A DNA stretch of 64,000 nt, from positions 22,643,686 through 22,707,685 of the forward strand of contig OU015527.1 in assembly GCA_907165065.1 (NCBI GenBank), written 5' to 3'. The position numbers and the translations under genes are program-made. Within the stretch, counting starts at the first letter, position 1, and every line of letters starts with the position of its first letter. This document shows positions 1-11,029 of the stretch, piece by piece. The notes below the pieces were generated by a model, which had not been told where the DNA came from, did no database searches, and saw only the letters and a list, made by a program, of their open reading frames with translations. The stretch comes from Caprimulgus europaeus. Lineage: Eukaryota > Chordata > Aves > Caprimulgiformes > Caprimulgidae.

Positions 1-229
1 AGGGCATTGACATGGCTGGTCACACACACTGCAAAAGACAAGGCACTGCCTTCAACAGCACCAACATACAGGACTTAGATAAATACAAGGACAGACAGCC
101 AAGTCCCGTCCTTTCCATGGGCTGGCAGAGACTCTGTCAATAGTGCAGCACATACACAACACTCCTCAGGTTCGCAAGCACATGCACATTCATGGATATC
201 TCAAGCACCATCATGGCCTCTTTGCCCAC

Positions 230-555
230 CTGCCACTCCTGCCCCAATCACAGGCTCCCCTCCCGCCAGCAGCTGGCACCAGGCACACAGGCAGGGGGGG
301 ACCTGTGGTCCTGCTCCTGCCTCTGACACCAAGTCTCTCACTTACCCTGGTCCCCCTAATAGCTGGCTTTGGGGAACACATGGTTCCTGCTTCACAGGCT
401 GGCAGACAAGACACTCACCCACCCCAGTAGCTGGTACTGAGACCCCACTTGGTCCACTGACACAGGTCAGGGGTGTCCACATCCCTCATGTGACTCCAGT
501 AGCTGGCACCCAGTCCATTCACATCAGTGCCCCAATAGCTGGCAGTATGGATATA
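230..555. repeat. Degenerate minisatellite, ~36-bp period
   Basis: A short core, AGCTGG followed by CA or TA, recurs at 271, 361, about 398 (as GGCTGG), 429, 501 and 537. The spacings are close to 36 bp or its multiples. Individual units are strongly diverged, with C-rich text between cores (CCCCAGT or CCCCAAT before several of them). No gene is seen in 1-585, and the reading frames across it have no recognisable domain. It abuts the truncated end of the neighbouring hAT element. Period and unit count were judged by eye. Confidence 0.5.
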
Positions 556-585
556 AAGTCTGCAGGAAACCAACAAGGTAATCTC

Positions 586-2212
586 AGACACTGTCGGGGG
601 CCGGACTGTAGTTCGGAAAAAAATGAACGAATTCCTATGCACACTGCACATATTTTATTTGTAGTAGTGCACAAAAACCAGGAAAAAAGAATGCAATATT
701 TTAAAGGAAGAACAATTGTAATCAACAGAAACAAATAATATTTCAATGTGAACTATGGGCCTGCTTTTGGCTAATGAGATGGTCAGTGTGAAGTTCCATA
801 TTTGTCACTGCCAGTCGTAGCAAGTGATGCAAGTGTTCATCAGTCAGTCTGGGTCTGATTGGAGATTTCAGATGTTTCATTCGGGAAAAAGTCTGCTCAC
901 AGACATAGGTGCTGCCAAAGACGGTTGCAATTTTGAGTGCATGGTTCCTGAGATTATGATATGTCTCTGAGGGGAGAGATGCACAGAAATAAACTGAATA
1001 GTTTACCCCAGTCCAGCTCCAAAACATTCACAGTTTGGCAAACTTTCTTGCAGATATCCTCTCCTGTAGTTGTTCCTTTGATGCTTTTCAGTGCAGCAAG
1101 CTCCTCTGTGACTTCGAAAGAATCATTTGTCCCACGAATGAAAATTAGAAGTTGTGCAGAATCACGAACATCATTGCTTTCCTCGAGTGCCAATGAGAAA
1201 TAGCAAAGTTTTTTTGAGGAGTTTTGCAACTGCAGATTCAAATTTTCCCCCATTTCTTCAATCCTTCGTGTAATTGTAGGTCCTGAAAGACTCACTGTGC
1301 TAAATAAATCCTCCTTCTCTGGACACATCTCTCTGGCAGCAGAAAGAGGCATTCTTTAACTAATTCTCCCTCTATGAACGCTCTGCCAGTGTGCGCTATG
1401 AGCTTGGCAACTTGATAGCTTGCTCGAAGTGATGATATATTGAGCTGCTTTTGCTTCATAAAAGTATTCTGCAGAGTTGTCAATCCATGTTTCAGTCTTA
1501 ATATTTTATCTTTTCTCACTTGTCCAACCAAAGAATCATATTTATCTTTATGTTGAGTTTCGTAGTGTCAACGCAAATTGTATTCCTTGAACACAGACAC
1601 TGAATTCTGGCACATCAGACAAGCAGCTCTTTCTTTGTACTCCGTGAAAGAATAATCACAAGTCCACTTTTCTTGGAAGACCCTGCACTCAGAGTCAATT
1701 TTTCTTCTTTTTGACACGATGGTGGGCGCGCTTCCCACTGGTGCTGGCTTGCTTGTCCTGCCTGGAGGCTGGAGGGAGGGAGGGAGAGACGGGGGAGTCG
1801 CCCACCTCGCTGATGCCGCCGCCCCCTTCCTCAGCCCGGCCACGCAGTCCGGAAAGGGCGGCCAGAAGGGACTGAAGGAACTTTGCCGCGCCGGGGCTCT
1901 GGCGATTCGCCCGAGCTGGCTGGACCTCGCAGTCCAGAGGCTGCCGACTGAGCCTGCCCGGCAGAGGAGATGCCCGCGCCTCTCACCCGCCGCAGGGGGG
2001 CCGGTCGAGGACGAGGCGCTGGTTCCAGCCCAGTCCCGGCGGGTGCTTGGGGGCTGCAGAGGCCGGCGTGTAGATTAAGTGTCAGGAAGCCACCTGCAGC
2101 TGCTTGGTTTCCCCCCCAGCCCCCGGCGGGGAGTTCTGTAAATACCGGCGGGCCGGATCGAGGACCCTGGGGGGCCGTATCCAGCCCGCGGGCCGTAGTT
2201 TGAGGACCCCTG
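586..2212 (-). mobile_element. hAT-type DNA transposon, non-autonomous copy 1 (one end truncated)
   Basis: On the minus strand this reads from an intact terminal inverted repeat (CAGGGGTCCTCAAACT, ending at 2212) through a CpG-rich leader of about 480 bp into transposase relics, and stops at 586. It matches copy 2 at 9355-11029 along its whole length but lacks the last ~44 bp, including the second terminal repeat. The sequence runs instead into the minisatellite. A target duplication cannot be tested because one end is missing. The terminal repeat, BED finger and C-terminal hAT dimerisation region place it in the hAT superfamily, probably a Charlie-like lineage. Confidence 0.85.
743..1735 (-). 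pseudogene. hAT transposase relic in copy 1
   Basis: The pieces appear in order on the minus strand. First comes a basic stretch (KRRKID) and half of a BED zinc finger (CLMC, then KEYNLR), broken by a stop at 1568-1570. The finger's histidine half (HYETQH) follows. A central segment at 954-1352 contains a TTGEDI-type hAT motif. Last is the C-terminal dimerisation region at 743-985 (ATVFGST, TFSRMKHLK, HLHHLLRLA). The middle of the transposase, where catalytic acidic residues would lie, is missing, and the last part is in a different frame. The copy cannot encode an active enzyme. Autonomous hAT transposases are usually 600 residues or more. Confidence 0.8.
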
Positions 2213-3689
2213 TGCTAAGCTCTTGAAAGATCAAGGAAACTTGCTTTCTTTTTTGGTGCCCTCTACTGTTTTCTCTTTGTCAGAACATGGAAAGCTAGCA
2301 CTTTTCTGACTGTTAAGAGCAGTAAAATGCTAGCAGCAGCAGCTCTGTAAGAAAGGAAAAGAAGGAAAGGAAGCCCTTTTGCACCTTAAGCATTTTGTTG
2401 GTTGCTGTCCAACCAGTTTCTGGATTGCAGTGGAGCTGTCCCTTACCTTGTAGAAAAATAATTATGCAGCATAAATCTCCTTCACATAGTGACTTCTTTA
2501 AGTATTCCAGCTGTAAAAAGACTGGTGCCTTTGTTTTTCCTCTCTCCGTAAAATAGAGACCTTCTGCCTTTCCACAGTTCTTGTTTCTCAGTGATCACAT
2601 TTCAGATTTGCTGTCCTAGAACTTTTAATATCCTGGTTCACTTGCAAAAAAATAACATTGCTTTTTTTATGTCCTGCTATGAGTTCATAGTATAAAAGAT
2701 GTAGTACTTCATGTGAGTGCTACTACGTACACTGTGTTTTGCTTGCTTTCTGTTTAAGTAGCCTGTTCATCTTCTCAGACTTGCAATTTTGTTCTGTCTG
2801 GCAGTCTTCATTAAAGCTCTAGGAGGTGGTCTTCTCTTCAGACCAATAAAAATTAGGAACTTTTGTTCCTTATTCAGGTTATTTCTGTAGATGATCTGTA
2901 TTGGGATTGTTCTTTAAAGAAGCTATGATGTGCTCAATATTTTTGATGAGCTGCAATTTCAAAATATGTTTCTTAGAAATCATTCTCTTGCAAAGACCTT
3001 TAAAACTATTTTAGTGGTAGGTACTGAACTAGGGCACTTTTGTTTGATGTCCTCTGTGTGTAAGTCTGTTAGGAACATAAAACAAGAGGGGAAATTAAGA
3101 GATTGGAGACATAAAAGTGTAGAAACAAGTATTCATTTTAAGTAATGTTGTGGGAGGAATTTGTGAAGATGAATAGCGAAGTTCCAAGTGGATGACTATG
3201 GATTTGAGGAAAATTTCAGATGTGAACACAAAGAGCCTGGTAAGACCAATATGTAGTTGGTCATTTTGTGTGTGAATCTCTACTAAACATAGGTTAGAGT
3301 TCATATGTGAAACTCTTCCTCTTTATTCCCATTTTCTTTATTGTATCAGAGGTCAGAGCACTCTTTCTCAAATTCAAATTCAGAGACCTAGTATCGTGTC
3401 TGTGTTCTCTGACTCTGCTTTCAGTATGTGGATGTTTACGTGTATCTGTAGTTGACATGTTCATAGCTGTGACGGTGATTTTGTTCAGCAGAGGGCAGAC
3501 CTTGAAACTATTTAAAACAAAAAGTATACATTGCACTGAATTCCTTGTGTGCTTTAAATTCCTGTGTCTTTTTCCTCCCTACTAAAAGTGTGGGATGAGG
3601 TTTGATAAGTCAGCAAACCATGCTTATTTGAGTGCATAAAAGGGAGTGAGGCTTCTTTTCTTTCATGTATCCTCTGATAATTCCTTTCA
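2213..3689. other. Non-coding, no recognised feature
   Basis: AT-rich unique-looking sequence between the hAT element and a CR1 fragment. No reading frame here (longest about 92 codons) resembles a known domain. No terminal repeats, simple-sequence block or splice-bounded exon was recognised. Confidence 0.5.
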
Positions 3690-4410
3690 GTGTCCTTTCA
3701 GGACACTCTCCAGCACCTAAAAGTGTCTTTCATGTAGTGAGGGACCCAGAACTGAACATAGTACTGGAGGTGCAGCCTCACTACTGCCAAGTACAGGGAG
3801 ATTATCTCTTCCCTACTCCTGCTGACCGCACTATTCTGGATACAGGTCAGGATGCTGTTGGCCTTCTTGGCCACCTGGGCACACACTGCTGGCTCATATT
3901 CAGCCGGCTGTCAACCAATACTCCCAGCTCCTTTTCCAACAGGCAGCTTTCCAGCCACCCTTCCCCAAGCCTGTTGCGTTGCATGTGAGTTGTTGTGATC
4001 CAGCTGCAGGACCTGGCACTTGGCCTTGTTGAACCTCATACAGCTGGCTTTGGCCCATCGATGCAGCCTGTCCAAATTCCTCTGTTGAGCCCTTCTACCT
4101 TCAAGCAGATCAACACTCCCCCCAACTTCTTGTCATCTGCAAACTTACTGAGGGTGTACTCAATCTCCTCATCCAGAGCACTGATGAAGATACTAAACGG
4201 AGTTTGCCCTAGTACTGAGCCTTGGGGAACACCACATGTGACAAACTGCCAGCTGGATTTAACTCCATTCCCTACCATTTTTTGGACCCACCTGTGCAGA
4301 CCGTTTTTTACCTAGTGAAGAGTACAACCATCCAAGCCATGAACAGATTCTACAGGACAGTGCTGTGTGAAATGTTGTCAAAGGCTTTACTAAAGTTCAG
4401 GTAAACAATC
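3690..4410 (-). mobile_element. CR1 LINE fragment (RT region)
   Basis: The minus strand encodes CR1 ORF2 reverse transcriptase pieces: GVPQGSVLG and the catalytic FADD box (frame 4036-4278), then an AQKAN-like segment ending in YVQFW (frame 3698-3886). Several frameshifts separate them. Both element ends are missing, including the CR1 3' terminus. This is an old dead-on-arrival copy. Confidence 0.92.
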
Positions 4411-7400
4411 ATTGAAATAGAGCCCTAGTTTTGTACTGTTCTGCAGCATAAATACATAAATTTTAAGAAGAAATTAGTTAACAAGATGCCAACTATAATA
4501 TTATACTCATTGGGCATTCCATTATGTTCAGAGTTTATTTGTCCTAAACTGTATGAATGACAAAGTAAAGCCTTTGTGTTTGTTTCAGTTGTGAAAATTT
4601 CCTTTTGTGTGGGAAATGGCCTGGAAGAAGGAAAGAACAAATTACATGTTGGAAATGGTAGAAGGAGAGAACTGAAATACAGGGTGAGAGGAAACCTGAC
4701 ACTTCACTGTTGGAGACTGCTACGGCAGCTACATACTATTGCAGTTGAACTGTGTGCCATTTAGGACGTTTTTTCCCTCATTTTGCGGGATCTCCCCAGA
4801 GAAGAAGGACATTGAAAATGGTAGAACTTAAAGTGCCTTGTCCTTAGAATTAAATGTCTCTGCCCTCTTTGAATTTTCAGGCCTGTGCTTAAATAATTTT
4901 TTTTTTTTTTTTTGCGTTGGAGGCAGTGTTTTTAATTGTAGTGTATTGAAGAACATTCCATATCTGTGTGACTATTTGGTCTTAAACAATTAGGTAGGTA
5001 GGTTCTTTTGTGGACTCATTATGTAGTTTCTAAAACAGATTAAGAACATTTGTTGAGGCTTCAAATTTGTAGCAATATGGAGAGACTGGAAGAATGTAGA
5101 GAGCAAACTGTGGTACATTCCTGAAGAAATTATATCCTGATTTTCCTCAGTTTCTGAGAACATGTAATACTGCATTATATACAGAAATTTTTAACAGGAT
5201 GGTGTGTTGAGCTGAGACATCTATCTTGCTAATGCAGCTCAGTATTGTGATGACAAGCAAAGCCAGTCAGTCAAGGCAGCCAAATGGGAATATACTCTGC
5301 CACAACAATTGCTGAGGTATTGTGCCAGTAGTACTCTTCCTGAGCACAAATTTCTAGTGCTTATGTTCTCACTGCAGTAAGGACCTCAGTTACAACAGTA
5401 TAAGTAACATTTGTATCAGTGTAAATGTTATCTCTTTGGGGGCTGAAGTTTGGGGAGGATTGATTTAAATAATTTATGTTAATTGCTGTTTAAAATGTAT
5501 GCTGTCAAACACTGGTTTGTGCCTCTGTAAATACTAGTTCAGGTGCTGAGGTTGCAGTATGCCTCAGTTCAGTGTCTGGATATTAACACGTGGTCAACAA
5601 ATACGGTCAGCTTAATAGTAATTTAAACTATGTAAGAAGTTTCAGCCTTCAGTGCTGAAATGCTAGCTTGTCTCTATTTACATATATTTGTTTCATATAT
5701 GCATGTGTATGCTTATATATGTATATATAAGCGTTTGATGTAGGGGGAAAATTTTTAAGTTGAAAGAGTGTGATTATTTTTAATAATTGTTTTCATTACC
5801 TTATCTCTGTTGATATACATTTAAGTTAGTTTCACATATCTTAATGCAGAAGTCAGTAGTGAATACACACTATACATTCAGACTATATGTAGAGAAGATT
5901 TTGGTATGAAAGACAACTTTGGGTCAGGCTTCTCTTCAGACTCCTTGTCCCATCAGCTAAAAGTGCAGAATTATTTTTAAAACTGAAAACTTGATCTTTT
6001 TGAAATGTGGTTGTATATAAATACCCTGTCTTGATTTCACCACTTCCCTCTTGCCCTGACATTGTTTTAAGTATATGAATTTCAGTATACTTCATAACAG
6101 TTAAAGTAATTTCTTTATAGCAATGAACATATTTTAATGGTACACATGCAAAGTTTGATGTTTCAGCCTTGTATATAGGGAAATTAGCCTTCTTTCTATA
6201 GCTACAAATTTCTAATTTTAATTAAAAACTTTTCTGTTTTCTTTACACACCACAATAGGAGTTCAGGACTCTGTGTATGCTAAGAAGTTGCTGTTAGCAC
6301 CATCTCCTGAAATGACACTTTCTGTATTGTGTTAGGTAGTGGTGATGTCAAAACGAGGACACTTTAACTCAGATCTTGGTAGGCAATCTGGAGATGAACC
6401 GGCAGGAAATGATAAATCGAAAATATTTTTTAAAATCTTATTGGATATTAGTACGATTTGTTGCATAATATTTAAACCTAACAGTTTTAAGAAAGAAAGC
6501 TTACAAATATTTAGTACAGCACTAAGTGTATGTAACAGATTTTGCTCACTACCATAGTGCATGTTAACTGCAGGAAACATCTGCAGGAACAGCACGAATT
6601 ATTTTCACTTTATTATTACCCACACCATTGACAAAGTTGAGTTCAAAACTGAGGCCATAAATTGGTATTTAAAAATAAAATTAGTATTTTTCCAACAACT
6701 TTGTTTTTTTAATATAGAGAGGTATAGCTGAGTGTTTTCCCTGTACTGAAGTTTGACTGTTTTGGGTTATGAGAAGTAATGATTCCTATTTTGAAAAAAC
6801 ACCTTGATGTGATATAAAAATAAACACTGATTATCTTTTTTGTGCGTTTAGCAGCATGGAAATTGCTTTGACTAATTTATCTGAAAAATGATTGCAAAAT
6901 CTTCTAATATTCTGAAGGATTCTTGTTTGCCCGCAGCAAGTACTGCAATCAATAGCAAATACTAATAAAACTCAATGTGAAGAACTTTGGGATGGCTGTG
7001 TGTTTCCTTGATTCTTAAACCTGCTTCAGTATTAGAAAAGGAGAGAAGCCTCAGATGTGATATGTGGGTTGCACTGTCCTTTTTGTATAAGCGGTATAAC
7101 TTGAAAATGAGAAATGGACACAGTACTCTAGGTGCTGTCTTTTAGGGCTTTTAAACCTACCCCTAGAACTGGCCTTGCTTTCAACCAGCTGATTTGTCTG
7201 AGCCAGCTTTCAGATTTGGGAAGGACTGGATTTCTTTGCTAGTTTTTCAGGAAGTTGTCTCTTATGTCCAAACACCAGTGTTTCCAAGTTGTCTCTTGGT
7301 CACAACTCTGAAATCACAGCTTGGCTAGAAAGAAATGGTTCTGAATATTAATGGTAGTCATGTTTTTCAGTAAAGTCTGAATGGGGCTTAGAAAAGATCT

Positions 7401-8626
7401 GATACATTGTTTAAAGCAATTGTCTTGAATGTTTACTCTCTAAGGTTTGTATTTGGTGCCTGGATGATGCCAGGTGGAGAAAGCAATATTAGATTTTTTA
7501 TTTTCTCACCAACTACCCACTTTAACACTTTGTTGTACCAGATTGTACTCATTATCAACAGCCATAAAATTTTCCAGTTCTAAGCAGAAAAGTCATGGTG
7601 CCTGTTTCAGGATTATTCATGAGAACAGGCAAAATGGTGATGTGAATGTGGTGGGTTGAAGCAGAGGTTCTGAATCCTGCTTAGCACTGCAGAAGTTCAG
7701 CAAGCAGTGTTTTGTGCTCTAGCTGAACTGGCATACAGTTGGAAGAATGAAAGTGATCAGTACATAACCAATGTGACTAAGCCAGCAAAACTCTTTGGGC
7801 AAATGCAGTTATACTGGCAAAAGATTCTCATTGCTGATGTTTGTTCTGTCAGCTGAAGTTCCTCTAAAGAGCTTTTGCCAGTAAAAGCTGTGTGGCATCA
7901 CAGTATGATTCTGCTGGCAAATCCTTATACATAGACAAGTCCTTTGTCATGCAGCCCTGTGTCCAACTGGATAATCTTTGTTTATTTTGTCTTGGAAAAA
8001 GAACAGAAGTTAGGCTTTCCATAAAGCCATATGTCCGTCTTTCCATAAAATCTGTAACCTTTTTGCCACTTGTGGCACAGGGCTTTTGATTTATTGCACA
8101 TATTTGCTTCTTTTTAGTAGATCTTTTCTATATTTACTTAGAAATAGAATTTCAAGAGTATATTTAAAGGAAATGTCAAGCTTTATGTATAAACTCCAAG
8201 AACTTTTCATCTGTCACCTTACAAGTTAATATGATCACACATTTTGCCTCCTGTTTCTTTTTTCCCCACTGTATCAAGCAAAATGTAGGTGCAGATCCCT
8301 CAGGGGCAAGACAAAACACTCTGCAAGTGAAAGCTTTGGGTTTAATGAAAGCCCAGTGACCGTTGTGGGAGCCCTCGGACAAAAGCTCTAATCAAAAGGA
8401 GACCAGAGACAGTGGAGCCCTGTTCAGGAATGAAGCTGAAGGGAGAGCACCACAGGGATGGATGATTAAACTTGTGCTGATTAGCATATCCTACATCTGC
8501 AAAGTCCTGTTTTGCTCATTAGTGAACTTGCTTATGTAATACAGGTACGGTTGTCCAAATTCTGACATCCACAGCAGGCTGCCATCATTGGTGCCCATGC
8601 AGAAGTATGTGCAGATGGAGGGGCAA
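4411..8626. other. Non-coding AT-rich region
   Basis: No gene or mobile element was recognised over about 4.2 kb. A poly-T run of about 17 bases lies at 4897-4913, and an alternating TA-rich stretch at about 5690-5735. Several AATAAA hexamers occur (for example about 6964), as expected from base composition. They do not follow a recognisable reading frame, so no transcript end is called. Confidence 0.5.
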
Positions 8627-8762
8627 GTGAACTATCCCGGGTTACCTTAACAAGATAAGATGTGCTCCAAACTCTGCATGCTCAGTTATGGGAGGTGAAC
8701 TTTCCTGGGTTTACCATAACAAAGTCTTCTCTTGCCCTGCATCCACCCTTTAAATTTTTGTT
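8627..8762. repeat. Two-copy tandem duplication, ~68-bp unit
   Basis: GTGAACTATCCCGGGTTACC at 8627 recurs as a diverged copy beginning GTGAACTTTCCTGGG at 8695, a period of 68 bp. The clearest similarity is in the first ~28 bp of each unit. Duplicated units of this size are common in LTR U3 enhancers and the surrounding 8365-8880 has an LTR-like feel, but no matching termini or target duplication was found, so only the duplication is annotated. Confidence 0.5.
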
Positions 8763-9040
8763 AAATACTCTTGTTTAGGGCAAGGGATGAGTGGCTGGGG
8801 TTCTTTCCATATGCTAATTAGTTCTTACTCTTTTTGGTGGTAGTCTTAATCTCACTCTTCTGGGACCGCAGTATGTGACAGCATCCTTAAAATTTTTCTG
8901 TCTGCCATTAGTGGAAGAGTTATTTGATTTCTGTAAGGGTTTGTGGAAGGAGAGTGCATCGGCTTGTGTGTCAGGTCAAGGACTTTTTCAGTGCTAAAGA
9001 GGATAATAAGAAAAAGGGGAATAAATAAGAACATTCTGAG

Positions 9041-9290
9041 ACACAAGCCTGACCAACAAAAAGTAATGGAGGCAGTAACAAGGACGAAACCTGGCCAGTC
9101 ACGAATTGATGAGGGTATGTGGAATGTGAGATTGTTTATTTCAGTTACATTATTTGATCAAAGACTTTGTCAAATGAGATTATAAGGAAAACAGGGAAGT
9201 CATAAACAAAATTTATGGAGACACAAACCTGCCAGGCAGATTCAATGGAGACAAACACAAACCTATTCAGTCAGACTAACTGATGGGCTG
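9041..9290. repeat. Degenerate dispersed units around ACACAAACCTG
   Basis: Four diverged units share a core close to ACACAAACCTGNCCAG followed some 15-20 bp later by ATGGAGG or GATGGG. They start near 9041, 9083, 9221 and 9255, so the pattern is a pair of units repeated after about 175 bp. No coding potential is evident. It lies just upstream of hAT copy 2 but outside its terminal repeat. Confidence 0.4.
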
Positions 9291-9354
9291 TCAGGAAACT
9301 GCATGCAAACAAGAACTTTGTGACTGATAAGGATGTAAACCTGAGGGTCTAGGA

Positions 9355-11029
9355 CAGGGATCCTCAAACTACGGCCCGCGGACTGGATACGGCCCCCCAG
9401 GGTCCTCAATCCCGCTCGCCGGTATTTACAGAACTCCCCGCCCCGCCGGGGGCTGGGGGGAAACCAAGCAGCCGCAGGTGACTTCCTGCCACTTAATCCA
9501 GCGCCGGCCTCTGCAGCCCCCAAGCACCCGCCGGGACTGGGCTGGAACCAGCGCCTCATCCTCGACCGGCCCCCCTGCGGCGGGCGAGAGGCGCGGGCAT
9601 CTCCTCTGCCGGGCAGGCTCAGCCGGCAGCCTCTGGACTGCCAGGTCCAGCCAACTCGAGCGAATCGCCAGAGCCCCGGCGCGGCAAAGTTCCTTCAGTC
9701 CCTTCTGGCCACCCTTTCCGGACTGCGTGGCCGGGCTGAGGAGGGGGGCGGCGGCATCAGCGAGGTGGGCAACTCCCCCGTCTCTCCCTCCCTCCCTCCA
9801 GCTCCCAGGCAGGACAAGCGAGCCAGCACCAGTGGGAAGCGCGCCCACCATCGTGTCAAAAAGAAGAAAAATTGACTCTGAGTGCAGGGTCTTCCAAGAA
9901 AAGTGGACTTGTGATTATTCTTTCACGGAGTACAAAGAAAGAGCTGCTTGTCTGATGTGCCAGAATTCAGTGTCTGTGTTCAAGGAATACAATTTGCGTT
10001 GACACTACGAAACTCAACATAAAGATAAATATGATTCTTTGGTTGGACAAGTGAGAAAAGATAAAATATTAAGACTGAAACATGGATTGACAACTCTGCA
10101 GAATACTTTTATGAAGCAAAAGCAGCTCAATATATCATCACTTCGAGCAAGCTATCAAGTTGCCAAGCTCATAGCGCACTGGCAGAGCGTTCATAGAGGG
10201 AGAATTAGTTAAAGAATGCCTCTTTCTGCTGCCAGAGAGATGTGTCCAGAGAAGGTGGATTTATTTAGTACAGTGAGTCTTTCAGGACCTACAATTACAC
10301 GAAGGATTGAAGAAATGGGGGAAAATTTGAATCTGCAGTTGCAAAACTCCTCAAAAAAACTTTGCTATTTCTCATTGGCACTCGAGGAAAGCAATGATGT
10401 TCGTGATTCTGCACAACTTCTAATTTTCATTCGTGGGACAAATGATTCTTTCGAAGTCACAGGGGAGTTTGCTGCACTGAAAAGCATCAAAGGAACAACT
10501 ACAGGAGAGGATATCTATGAGAAGGTTTGCCAAACTATGAATGATTTGGAGCTGGACTGGGGTAAACTATTCAGTTTATTTCTGTGCATCTCTCCCCTCA
10601 GAGACATATCACAATCTCAGGAACCATGCACTCAAAATTGCAACCGTCTTTGGCAGCACCTGTGTCTGTCAGCAGACTTTTTCCCGAATGAAACATCTGA
10701 AATATCCAGTCAGGTCCAGACCAACTGATGAACACTTGCACCACTTGCTACGACTGGCAGTGACAAATATGGAACCTAACATTGACCATCTCATTAGCCA
10801 AAAGCAGGCCCATAGTTCACATTGAAATATTATTTGTTTCTGTTGATTACAATTGTTCTTCCTTTAAAATATTGCATTCTTTTTTCCTGGTTTTTGTGCA
10901 CTACTACAAATAAAATATGTGCAGTGTGCATAGGAATTCATTCATTTTTTTCCAAACTATAGTCTGGCCCCCGACAGTGTCTCAGGGACAGTGAACTGGC
11001 CCCCTGTTTAAAAAGTTTGAGGACCCCTG
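9355..11029 (+). mobile_element. hAT-type DNA transposon, non-autonomous copy 2 (both ends present)
   Basis: The element is bounded by 16-bp terminal inverted repeats: CAGGGATCCTCAAACT at 9355-9370 and the reverse complement of CAGGGGTCCTCAAACT at 11014-11029, with one mismatch. The flanking 8-mers are GTCTAGGA (9347-9354) and GCTTAGTA (11030-11037). Five of eight positions match, which suggests a decayed 8-bp hAT target duplication. It comprises a CpG-rich 5' leader (about 9360-9850), transposase relics, then a short AT-rich 3' tail. At 1675 bp it is too short for an autonomous element, and it shares its internal deletion junction with copy 1. Confidence 0.9.
9853..10825 (+). pseudogene. hAT transposase relic in copy 2
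   Basis: The order is the same as in copy 1: KRRKID basic stretch and BED finger first half (about 9853-9999), stop TGA at 10000-10002, the histidine half of the finger, then a central segment (10216-10604). After an internal deletion near 10600, the C-terminal hAT dimerisation region follows in another frame (about 10604-10825). Over the 132-residue central segment the two copies differ at 7 residues. Copy 2 also has a 2-bp deletion near 10178 relative to copy 1. It cannot make an active transposase. Confidence 0.8.

Noticed and set aside
6950-6980. AATAAA hexamer suggesting a transcript 3' end
   Set aside because: Such hexamers are frequent in AT-rich sequence, and no upstream coding sequence or downstream signal was seen.
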